From JANNRA01 sp031401035 (GTDB taxonomy: Bacteria; Desulfobacterota; Binatia; HRBIN30; CADEER01): 37,869 nt of DNA. The notes under the pieces are model-generated. The model searched no databases and was not told where the DNA came from. It was given only the letters and a program-made list of their open reading frames with translations. Position numbers and translations under genes: made by a program. Positions 7,633-14,417 of this stretch are shown here, in pieces (position 1 is the first letter of the stretch; each line of letters begins with the position of its first letter). The stretch is taken from positions 1 through 37,869 of the forward strand of contig JANNRA010000087.1 in assembly GCA_031401035.1 (NCBI GenBank), written 5' to 3'.

Positions 7633-9255
7633 ATGCGCGCGTCGACGAACGTCTGGTCACGGTTCATCACCGCCGCCCTGTTGGCCTCTGCTGTCGTTGC
7701 ACTGCCCGGACGGGCCGCTGCCCAGTGCGTCGGCGATTGTGGCGGCGACGGCGCGGTGTCGATCAGCGACCTCGTCACCGGCGTCAACATCGCCCTCGGC
7801 AGCCAGCCGGTCAGCGCCTGCCAGGCCTTCGCCAACCAGCAGAATGAAGTGACCATCGCGCAACTCATCCAGGGCGTGAACAACGCTCTGGCCGGCTGCC
7901 CGCCGCCGGCCGACACGCCGACGGCGACTGCCACCGACAGGCCGCCGGTCACCGCTACCGGCACCGTGACGGCGCCGCCGACGGCGACCAGCACCGCGAC
8001 GCAGCCGTCGACGCCGACTGCCACTGGCATCCCGACCGGTACCGCCACGGCGACGGCCACCGGCATCCCCACCGGCACGGCGACGGCCACCGACATCCCG
8101 ACCAGCACGGCGACGGCCACCGCGACCGGGATGCCGACGGGCACCGCCTCGGCGACGGCGACCGGAGTGCCCGCCGGCACGGCATCCGCGACGCTGACGC
8201 CGACGCCGACCGCAACGCCGAGCGCGACCGAGGCGGTCGATCCGGGCGACGCGGCCGCCGGCCGCGCTGCGATCGTCTCCACCGGCCTGGGGAGCGTGCA
8301 GACGCTGGTGGGGGCGGTGGTGGCGATCGTCACCAACGATGGTCCGGCGCCGCTCGTCTTCGGCGTCGACGAGCCGATCGGCGGCCCGGCCGACGTCGAA
8401 CTCTGTCCGGACGGCGGCATTGCCAGCCAGAGCTGCGAGCAGAACGGTTCGACCATTACCCTCGCCCTGGGGGCGGACAACTGCGTCACCGGCGGGGCGA
8501 TGGCCGGCAGCGCCCAGTTCAACGGCCTGATCACGATCACTGCCGGCGGGCTCTGCGGGCCGCCGCCGCTGTTCGTCAACGGGACTTACGTCGTCGACGA
8601 GCTCGGGGCGATCTATCGCGATGCGGCGATGGAGCAGACCCTGGCCGTCTCGGCCGCGCTGACCGGCTCCGTCATGCTGACGCCGAGCCTGCCGATCGGC
8701 GAAGGGTGCCTCGTCTCGGCCCTCAGTCTGACGCTGTCGGGCATCCTGACGTCGGCGCTGCCCGATGGCAGCGGCGTCGAGGTGATGTTCAACGGCACAC
8801 AGGTGTCCATGACCAACATCACCTTCAACGCCGACTGCGTGCCGGTGGCCTACACGCTGACGTTCAACGGCACGGCGACGTTCACGCCGATGCATGCCGG
8901 ACTGCTCGAGGCGTCCGCAGCCCTGAATGGCGACGTCCACGGCGAGAGCTTCCCGGTGACGTTCGCCAATTTCGTGCTCGTGCAGAACGGCACGACGGCC
9001 CCGGCGACGGTGACCATGTCCGGCAACATGAGCTCCAGCTGCTTCGGCGGCAGTATCGGGCTCAGTACGTTCGCCCCCCTCGCCGTCACCGCAGGTCAGC
9101 TCTGTCCGGCGGCGGGCGTCCTCGACGTCACCGGCGGCGGCACGACGGCGCGCGTCACGTATGACAACGGCGGCGTCACCGTCGCGCCGGCGGTCGGCAC
9201 GCCGGAGGCCTACCCGAGCTGCCTCGATCCTGCCCTGCTGATGTGCCCTGCCTGA
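7633..9255 (+). CDS. Secreted dockerin-like protein with long Thr/Pro linker and beta-rich C-terminal domain
   Basis: A 540-residue exported protein. The start at 7633 follows GAGGAGG, and the open frame upstream to 7030 is a shadow of the neighbouring gene. Residues 1-30 form a signal peptide ending ALPGRAAA. Residues 32-90 form the same Cys-bracketed EF-hand-like pair seen in the gene at 6816: CVGDCGGDGAVSISDLV, then a degenerate second loop (NQQNEVTIAQLI), closing with AGC. Residues 93-200 are a Thr/Ala/Pro repeat of the type ATGIPTGTAT. The remaining ~340 residues are beta-strand-like, with Asn/Thr-rich alternation and six or so Cys, and match no family I can name. Likely cell-surface or matrix protein. 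Confidence 0.75.
   Translation: MRASTNVWSRFITAALLASAVVALPGRAAAQCVGDCGGDGAVSISDLVTGVNIALGSQPVSACQAFANQQNEVTIAQLIQGVNNALAGCPPPADTPTATATDRPPVTATGTVTAPPTATSTATQPSTPTATGIPTGTATATATGIPTGTATATDIPTSTATATATGMPTGTASATATGVPAGTASATLTPTPTATPSATEAVDPGDAAAGRAAIVSTGLGSVQTLVGAVVAIVTNDGPAPLVFGVDEPIGGPADVELCPDGGIASQSCEQNGSTITLALGADNCVTGGAMAGSAQFNGLITITAGGLCGPPPLFVNGTYVVDELGAIYRDAAMEQTLAVSAALTGSVMLTPSLPIGEGCLVSALSLTLSGILTSALPDGSGVEVMFNGTQVSMTNITFNADCVPVAYTLTFNGTATFTPMHAGLLEASAALNGDVHGESFPVTFANFVLVQNGTTAPATVTMSGNMSSSCFGGSIGLSTFAPLAVTAGQLCPAAGVLDVTGGGTTARVTYDNGGVTVAPAVGTPEAYPSCLDPALLMCPA
7912..8230 (+). repeat. Low-complexity Thr/Pro/Gly repeat tract inside the secreted protein gene
   Basis: The DNA repeats variants of GGCACGGCGACGGCCACCGG with ATCCC(G/C)ACCGG between them. 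The protein product cycles through T-A-T-A-T-G-I/M/V-P-T/A-G. Mucin-like linkers of this kind can carry O-glycans in exported proteins. Such repeats easily change length by slippage. Confidence 0.8.
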
Positions 9256-9274
9256 GCGGAGGGCGGCGAAACAT

Positions 9275-9356
9275 GGAGGGCGCCGCCCCGTTGGCGCCTG
9301 TTGGATGCGATCACCGGGGACCGTGTTCAACAGGCGCCGATGGGGCGCCGCCCTCC
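9275..9356. repeat. REP-like long imperfect palindrome
   Basis: The left arm 9275-9303 and right arm 9328-9356 pair over 26 of 29 positions. Two of the three mismatches are G-T wobbles, and the loop is 24 bases. It fills most of the 155-bp gap between the convergent ends of the secreted protein gene and trxB. The left arm plus its continuation recurs at 25027-25059 with two or three changes. This is consistent with a dispersed extragenic palindrome, possibly also acting as a terminator for both genes. Confidence 0.7.
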
Positions 9357-9410
9357 ACGCATATGCCGGACCAGCGCGTCGCGGTGGCGCGGCGCGCGAC
9401 ATATGCCGCC

Positions 9411-10349
9411 TCAGTGCTGGTGCTGCGCTTCGAGCCAGCGTTCGGCGTCGATGGCCGCCATGCAGCCGGTGCCGGCGGCGGTGACGGCCTGGCGGTAGAC
9501 CGCGTCCTGGACGTCGCCGCAGGCGAAGACGCCGTCGACGCTGGTGTAGGTGCCGCGGCCGCGCGTGACGATGTAGCCGGTCGCGTCGAGGTCGAGCTGC
9601 CCGGCGAACAGGGCGGTGTTCGGCTGATGGCCGATGGCGATGAACAGGCCGTCGCAGGCGAGCTCGCGCCGCGCGCTGGTCCGCGTGTCCTCGAGCGTCA
9701 CGCCGGTGACGCCGGCGCCCTTGGGGTCGCCGTGCACCTCGACCACGCCGGCGTTCCACTCGAAGCGGATCTTGCCGTTGCGTTCGGCGCGTTCGGCCAT
9801 GATCTTCGACGCGCGCAGGGTGTCGCGCCGGTGCACGACGGTGACGTGCGCGGCGAACTTGGTCAGGAAGAGTGCCTCCTCCATCGCCGTGTCGCCGCCG
9901 CCGACCACCACCACGGCCTTGTCCTTGAAGAAGAAGCCGTCGCAGGTCGCGCAGGCGGAGACGCCGTAGCCCATCAGGCGCGTCTCGGACTCGATGCCGA
10001 GCAGCTTCGCCGAGGCGCCGGTGGAGACGATCAGCGCGTCGGCGGTGTGCGACTCCTTGCCCACCTGGAGGGTGAAGGGCCGTCGCGACAGATCGGCGCG
10101 CGTCACTTCGCCGAAGAGGATCTGGGTGCCGAAGTGTTCGGCCTGGGCGCGGAAGAGGTCCATCATCTCCGGGCCCTGCAGTCCCTTCGGGAAGCCCGGA
10201 TAGTTCTCCACCTCGGTGGTTATGGTAAGCTGCCCGCCGGGCTGCATGCCCTCGATCACCACGGGCGAGAGGTTGGCGCGCGCCGCGTACAGGGCGGCGG
10301 TGAGGCCGGCGGGTCCGGATCCGAGGATGACGAGGCGGTGATGTGGCAT
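9411..10349 (-). CDS. trxB: Thioredoxin-disulfide reductase TrxB
   Basis: A 312-residue FAD/NADPH enzyme that reduces thioredoxin. It shows the FAD motif LGSGPAGLTAALYAAR at the N-terminus, the redox pair in SACATCDGFFF (CATC), the NADPH motif VGGGDTAMEEALFL, and the C-terminal FAD contact VFACGDVQD. Length is typical of low-molecular-weight bacterial TrxB. The start at 10349 matches the usual N-terminus; a longer frame to 10421 overlaps moaC and is rejected. The gene is divergent from moaC with only 14 bases between start codons and lacks a clear ribosome site, so a leaderless or very short-leader transcript is likely. Confidence 0.95.
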   Translation of the reverse strand: MPHHRLVILGSGPAGLTAALYAARANLSPVVIEGMQPGGQLTITTEVENYPGFPKGLQGPEMMDLFRAQAEHFGTQILFGEVTRADLSRRPFTLQVGKESHTADALIVSTGASAKLLGIESETRLMGYGVSACATCDGFFFKDKAVVVVGGGDTAMEEALFLTKFAAHVTVVHRRDTLRASKIMAERAERNGKIRFEWNAGVVEVHGDPKGAGVTGVTLEDTRTSARRELACDGLFIAIGHQPNTALFAGQLDLDATGYIVTRGRGTYTSVDGVFACGDVQDAVYRQAVTAAGTGCMAAIDAERWLEAQHQH

Positions 10350-10363
10350 GACGGGGGAGGCTA

Positions 10364-10867
10364 ATGGCGACCGCACGCGACCGCAAGACGACCCGCAAGC
10401 AGCTGACGCATCTCGATGCACGCGGGCGCGCGCAGATGGTCGACGTCGGCGCCAAACCGGTGACCGAGCGCGTCGCCGTGGCCAGCGCGACGCTGCGCAT
10501 GCAGCCGGCCACGTTGCGGCTGATCCAGGCCGGCCGCATCGGCAAGGGCGAGGTCCTGGCGGTCGCCCGCATCGCCGGGGTCATGGCGGCCAAGCGGACG
10601 TCTGAGTTGATCCCACTCTGCCATCCGCTGCCGGTCGAGGTCGCGGCCATCGACTTCACCCCGCAGCGCGGCGCGCTGCGCATCCACGCCACCGTGAAGG
10701 TGAGCGGCAAGACCGGTGTCGAGATGGAGGCGCTGACCGCGGTCAGCGTCGCCGCGCTGACGGTCTACGATATGTGCAAGGCGGTCGACCGCGGCATGGT
10801 CATCACCGACCTCGGCCTCGACGAGAAGCGCGGCGGCCGCTCCGGCGTGTGGAAACGCGGCGCGTGA
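10364..10867 (+). CDS. moaC: Cyclic pyranopterin monophosphate synthase MoaC
   Basis: A 167-residue MoaC, the enzyme that turns the MoaA product into cyclic pyranopterin monophosphate in molybdenum cofactor synthesis. The signatures LIPLCHPLP (active-site His), VEMEALTAVSVAALTVYDMCKA and ITDLGLDEKRGGRSG are intact. The ATG is preceded at 4 bases by GGGGGAGG. It is divergent from trxB and is followed 61 bases later by an rRNA methyltransferase gene. No other Mo-cofactor gene is in the window. Confidence 0.96.
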   Translation: MATARDRKTTRKQLTHLDARGRAQMVDVGAKPVTERVAVASATLRMQPATLRLIQAGRIGKGEVLAVARIAGVMAAKRTSELIPLCHPLPVEVAAIDFTPQRGALRIHATVKVSGKTGVEMEALTAVSVAALTVYDMCKAVDRGMVITDLGLDEKRGGRSGVWKRGA

Positions 10868-10928
10868 GCGGCCGCGCCGAGCCCGTGGCGTGCGCGGCGT
10901 CCGGCTGCGGGTGTGTGACGGGCGATCG

Positions 10929-12104
10929 ATGACGGTCCCGATCCTCCACCTGCGCTCCGGCAAGGACCGGCCGGTCCGCCTCGGTCATCCGTGGATCTTC
11001 GCCGGTGCCGTGCACGACCTCCCCGCCGCTCTCGAACCGGGCACGGTGGTGCGCATTGCCGCCGCCGACGGCGCCTCGCTCGGCGTCGGCTACGCCAACC
11101 CGCGCTGCACCATCGCCGTGCGCATGCTGTCGCGGCGCGACGAGGTGATCGACGCCGCCTTCGTCGCCGCCCGGGTCGCGGCGGCCGCCGCGGTCCGCGC
11201 CCGCTTCGTGCCGCCGGACACCACCGCCTACCGCCTGGTGAACGGCGAGGGGGACGGCCTGCCCGGCGTTATCGTCGACCGCTACGACACCGCCCTGGTC
11301 GTGCAGATCCTCACCGCCGGCGCCGAACGCCTGAAGCCGCTGCTGCTGGCGGCGCTGGCCGCGCAGTGCCGTCCGCGCAGCATCGTCGAGCGCAGCGAGG
11401 GCGCCGTGCGCGCCACCGAGGGGCTGGCGCCGGCCAGTGGTCTGCTCGCCGGCGAGGCGCTACCGGAGGTGCTGGTGCGTGAGAACGGCCTGCAGTTCGC
11501 TGTCGCGCCCGGCGGTGGCCAGAAGACCGGCCACTTCTGCGACCAGCGCCCCAATCGCGCCCGCGTGCGCAGCCTGGCGGAGGGACGGCGCGTGCTCGAC
11601 GCCTTCACCTACACCGGCGGGTTCGCCGTCCACGCCGGCGCCGGCGGCGCCGCCCGCGTCGTCGCCGTCGACAGTTCGGCCGGCGCCCTCGCCGCCGCCG
11701 AACGCCACTGGAGCCTCAATCAGTTGGCACCGGAGCGGGCGCAGTTTGTCGCCCGCGACGTGGCGCGCTTTCTGCGCGAGACCGACGAGACCTTCGACCT
11801 GCTGATCATCGACCCGCCAGCGCTGGTCAAGCAGCGCAAGGACGCCGTGCGCGGCGCCCGCGCCTACAAGGATCTCAACATGTGGGCGCTGCGGCGCGCC
11901 GCGCCGGGCGCGCTGCTGTGCACGTTCACCTGCTCGCAGCACGTCGATGGGCTGCTCTTCCGCAAGATCGTCGCCGGCGCCGCCGCCGACGCCGGCCGCA
12001 GCGTCGCGCTGATCGAACATCTCGGCCCCGGCCCGGATCACCCCGTGGCGCTGGCGCACCTCGAGGGCGGCTATCTGCACGGCCTGCTGCTGCGCCTCGA
12101 CTGA
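10929..12104 (+). CDS. Class I SAM-dependent rRNA methyltransferase, RlmI/RlmK type
   Basis: A 391-residue protein with an N-terminal PUA domain (residues 1-75: HLRSGKDRPVRLGHPWIF), a middle RNA-methyltransferase extension with LVNGEGDGLPGVIVDRY, and a C-terminal Rossmann methyltransferase. The SAM motif is FTYTGGFAVHAGAGGA, and the catalytic motif is LLIIDPPALVKQRKD; a CSQH segment near residue 335 fits the Cys of RlmI-like m5C enzymes. RlmI in E. coli methylates C1962 of 23S rRNA, and this paralogue may do the same. The start at 10929 (ATG) is chosen over an upstream in-frame codon at 10890. It probably shares a transcript with moaC. Confidence 0.9.
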   Translation: MTVPILHLRSGKDRPVRLGHPWIFAGAVHDLPAALEPGTVVRIAAADGASLGVGYANPRCTIAVRMLSRRDEVIDAAFVAARVAAAAAVRARFVPPDTTAYRLVNGEGDGLPGVIVDRYDTALVVQILTAGAERLKPLLLAALAAQCRPRSIVERSEGAVRATEGLAPASGLLAGEALPEVLVRENGLQFAVAPGGGQKTGHFCDQRPNRARVRSLAEGRRVLDAFTYTGGFAVHAGAGGAARVVAVDSSAGALAAAERHWSLNQLAPERAQFVARDVARFLRETDETFDLLIIDPPALVKQRKDAVRGARAYKDLNMWALRRAAPGALLCTFTCSQHVDGLLFRKIVAGAAADAGRSVALIEHLGPGPDHPVALAHLEGGYLHGLLLRLD

Positions 12105-12118
12105 CGCCAGATTGGCGA

Positions 12119-12146
12119 TTGCCCCCGGCGACCGCCCGCCTATACT
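12119..12146 (+). promoter_or_regulatory. Candidate sigma70-type promoter
   Basis: TTGCCC (12119-12124), a 16-base spacer and TATACT (12141-12146) lie 26 bases before the ATG at 12173. The -10 element matches the consensus at 5 of 6 positions, unusual in such GC-rich DNA. A ribosome site AAGGAG follows. Confidence 0.6.
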
Positions 12147-12172
12147 TCGCGCCGCACAAGGAGACTCGCTAT

Positions 12173-12478
12173 ATGACCCGATTGCTTCCGCTCCTGTTTC
12201 TGCTGCTCGCGGTTCCGGCAGTGGCCCAGCCGATGCGCTGCAGCGGCCGCCTCGTCGAAGCCGGTGTGTCCATGGCCGCCGTCGTCGAGCTGTGCGGCGC
12301 CCCGGACAGTCGTCGCGACTGGACCGCGGTCGTGCCGGCGGGCGACGACGACGAGGGTATGGCCGACGCGGCCCGCATCCCGATGTCGGAGTGGGTCTAC
12401 GACGACGACGGAGATCCGGACCAGTTCGCCAACAAGGTGCTCTTCCGCAATGGCATGGTGAGCGAAGTCCGCAACTGA
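12173..12478 (+). CDS. DUF2845 family small exported protein
   Basis: A 101-residue protein with a signal peptide (residues 1-20, ending AVAQP). The mature part has MRCSGRLVEAGVS, then AVVELCGAPDSRRD, and ends in an acidic stretch with FANKVLFRNGMVSEV. The M-x-C-x-G...CG-x-P pattern with the final 'L-F-N-G-V' strand fits DUF2845, a periplasmic family of unknown role. AAGGAG lies 8-10 bases before the ATG, and a good promoter precedes it. It stands alone between the methyltransferase and radC. Confidence 0.8.
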   Translation: MTRLLPLLFLLLAVPAVAQPMRCSGRLVEAGVSMAAVVELCGAPDSRRDWTAVVPAGDDDEGMADAARIPMSEWVYDDDGDPDQFANKVLFRNGMVSEVRN

Positions 12479-12576
12479 CCGCGGGTGCAGCCGCGTCCAT
12501 GCCGCCGCTGCACCGTCGGCCGTGACTGCGATGACGGCTAGACGACACGTAGCGCGGCGCGCTATGGCGTCGTCGC

Positions 12577-13266
12577 ATGTCGAGCCAGCTCGCGGTGAAG
12601 CACTGGGCGCGCGGCGATCGCCCACGCGAGCGCCTGCTCGACCACGGCGCCGCATCCCTGACCGCCGCCGAGCTGCTCGCCGTCGTGCTGCGCACCGGCA
12701 CGGAAGGCGAAAGCGTTCTCGACCAGGCTCGTGCCGTGCTCGACGCCGCCGGCGCCGGGCTGCGCGGCCTCGCCCGGCTCTCGCGCACCGAGCTCTGCCG
12801 GGTCAAGGGCATCGGCCCGGCCAAGGCGGCGCAACTCCTCGCCGTCGTCGAACTCGCCAAGCGCTTCGGCGAAGAGGAGTTCCCGCCCGGCGAAGCCTTC
12901 CGCAGCAGCCGCGACATCTACGCCCACTTCCGTGAGCGCCTGGCCGATGCGCGCCACGAGCACTTCTATACCGTCCTGCTCGACAACAAGCACCGCAAGA
13001 TCCGCGACGTCTGCGTCTCGCAGGGATCCCTCACCGCCAGTATCGTCCACCCGCGCGAAGTCTTTCTGCCGGTCATTCGCGAGTCGGCGGCGGCGGTGAT
13101 CTTCGTCCACAACCACCCCAGCGGCGACCCGACGCCCAGTCCCGAGGACATCGAGATCACCCGTCGCCTGCGTGAGGTGGGCGACCTGATGGGCATCCGC
13201 GTCCTCGATCACATCGTCATCGGCCGCGGCCGCTACGTGAGCTTTGTCGACGATGGCTATTGGTGA
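12577..13266 (+). CDS. radC: RadC family protein (JAB/MPN metalloprotein)
   Basis: A 229-residue protein with an N-terminal helix-hairpin-helix region (LCRVKGIGPAKAAQLLAVVE) and a C-terminal JAMM domain. The metal motif HNHPSGDPTPSPED supplies the His-x-His...Asp ligands. The upstream Glu is expected near VHPREVF. Length matches chromosomal RadC. Despite its name, a role in DNA repair is not well established. No clear ribosome site precedes the ATG at 12577. Its 3' end overlaps the convergent neighbour by 10 bases. Confidence 0.93.
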   Translation: MSSQLAVKHWARGDRPRERLLDHGAASLTAAELLAVVLRTGTEGESVLDQARAVLDAAGAGLRGLARLSRTELCRVKGIGPAKAAQLLAVVELAKRFGEEEFPPGEAFRSSRDIYAHFRERLADARHEHFYTVLLDNKHRKIRDVCVSQGSLTASIVHPREVFLPVIRESAAAVIFVHNHPSGDPTPSPEDIEITRRLREVGDLMGIRVLDHIVIGRGRYVSFVDDGYW

Positions 13267-13817
13267 GCACCGGCCGGGAAGCATGGGGCGCCGTCCTCGC
13301 GCGGCACGCGCAACCCATTCACGACGAAAGACACCGTGTGGTAGTACCCCGCGACGACGATGAGCTCGATCAGCTGCGCGGCGGTCCACTCGGCCGCCAA
13401 CGACGCCCACAATGCATCGGGCAGCGCGGCCTGATCGTGCAGGGCGTCGGCAAAGCGGATGAGCAGGGCATCACGCGGCGCCCAGATCGGGTCGCCGGCA
13501 CCCGCCGCGGCGGTAGCCGCCAGCGTCGCCTCGTCGAGCCCGACCCGCGCGCCGAAGAAGGCGACGTGCACGCCCCACTCGTACTCGGCGCCGCAGCGCG
13601 CCGTCGTGCGCAGAATGACCAGCTCGCGGTCGCGGCGGCTGATGGCGCCTCGGTCGAGCAGGTTGCCGGCGCGGAACTTGGCCAGGATGCGTGGATTGTG
13701 CGCGAGGGCGCGGAACAACCGCAGCGGCGGCAGGCCGGGTGGCATCATCGCAGCCAGCGTCTCGGCGACGTCGGCGGGGTAGGGCGGCTCGAGCGGGGCG
13801 ATACGGGGGGCGGACAT
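13257..13817 (-). CDS. Carboxymuconolactone decarboxylase (CMD)/AhpD-like family protein
   Basis: A 186-residue helical protein. The stretch RDRELVILRTTARCGAEYEW followed by GVHVAFFGARVGLDE is the CMD core, and ELIVVAGYYHTVSFVVNGL is the usual C-terminal helix. It lacks the CxxC of AhpD peroxidase partners, so it resembles the many CMD proteins of unknown substrate. The start at 13817 follows GGAGG by 5 bases; the ATG at 13832 is less good. It is divergent from an HxlR regulator, which probably controls it. Confidence 0.88.
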   Translation of the reverse strand: MSAPRIAPLEPPYPADVAETLAAMMPPGLPPLRLFRALAHNPRILAKFRAGNLLDRGAISRRDRELVILRTTARCGAEYEWGVHVAFFGARVGLDEATLAATAAAGAGDPIWAPRDALLIRFADALHDQAALPDALWASLAAEWTAAQLIELIVVAGYYHTVSFVVNGLRVPREDGAPCFPAGAHQ

Positions 13818-13895
13818 GCGAACCTCCTGCATGGCGGCCGCGGCTCCACCGCGCGGTGTTGGATGCGGCGCGGCGGATCCGCGCGCCGGAGAAGT

Positions 13896-13905
13896 GTAGC
13901 GCTAC
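13896..13905. promoter_or_regulatory. Candidate HxlR operator palindrome GTAGCGCTAC
   Basis: A perfect 10-bp palindrome lies in the 110-bp gap between the CMD gene and the divergent HxlR gene, 22 bases before the regulator start. HxlR-type regulators often bind short palindromes in such gaps. The link to this protein is inference. Confidence 0.45.
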
Positions 13906-13927
13906 GGATTTCGAAGCGCAAGCCGAC

Positions 13928-14260
13928 ATGACGACGCCACGACCCGGGCGGCCGGCGCGCGGCTCGCGCAGTGGGCGACCGATCATGGCTCTGCTCGACC
14001 TGCTCGGCCGACGCTGGGCGTTGCGGATACTGTGGGAACTGCGCGACGGTCCGCTCAGCTTCCGCGCGCTGCAGGCGCAGAGCGACGCGGTGTCGCCGTC
14101 GGTGCTCAACGCGCGCCTGGCGGAGCTGCGTGAGGCCGGCATCGTCGAGGCACGCACCGGCGCCGGCTACGCGCTGACGCGCGACGGCGCGCGCCTGCTG
14201 GAGGCGCTGGCGCCGTTGCAGGGGTGGGCGACGCGCTGGGCGCGCAAGTGCGGGGGATGA
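13928..14260 (+). CDS. HxlR family winged-helix regulator
   Basis: A 110-residue winged-helix protein. The motifs LLGRRWALRILWELRDGPLS, then LSFRALQAQ, SPSVLNARLAELREAGIV and YALTRDGARL are those of the HxlR family. The N-terminal 18 residues are basic and Pro/Gly-rich and may be a DNA-contacting extension. HxlR proteins often sense electrophiles or redox state and control a neighbouring enzyme gene, here most likely the CMD protein. The start is the ATG at 13928; the frame upstream to 13691 is shadow. Confidence 0.9.
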   Translation: MTTPRPGRPARGSRSGRPIMALLDLLGRRWALRILWELRDGPLSFRALQAQSDAVSPSVLNARLAELREAGIVEARTGAGYALTRDGARLLEALAPLQGWATRWARKCGG

Positions 14261-14417
14261 TCGCCATCGGTACGGAGCAGGCCGCGGTGCGCGCCGGCGT
14301 CGCATTTCGGCCTGCGCAGCGTGTACGGTGGCACCGATGGGTCGTTCATGGCGCTCGAACTCACCCGCGGCGCCTTGGCGGGCGCGCACGGCCTGGGCCG
14401 CTATTGCGCCGAGTTCG

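Noticed and set aside
7912..8230. Possible CRISPR-like array
   Set aside because: The repeats are short, contiguous and in coding phase (Thr/Pro linker), without unique spacers.
7657..10710. 1017-codon minus-strand open frame
   Set aside because: It spans antisense to the secreted protein gene, the intergenic palindrome, trxB in another frame and moaC, without any family motif.
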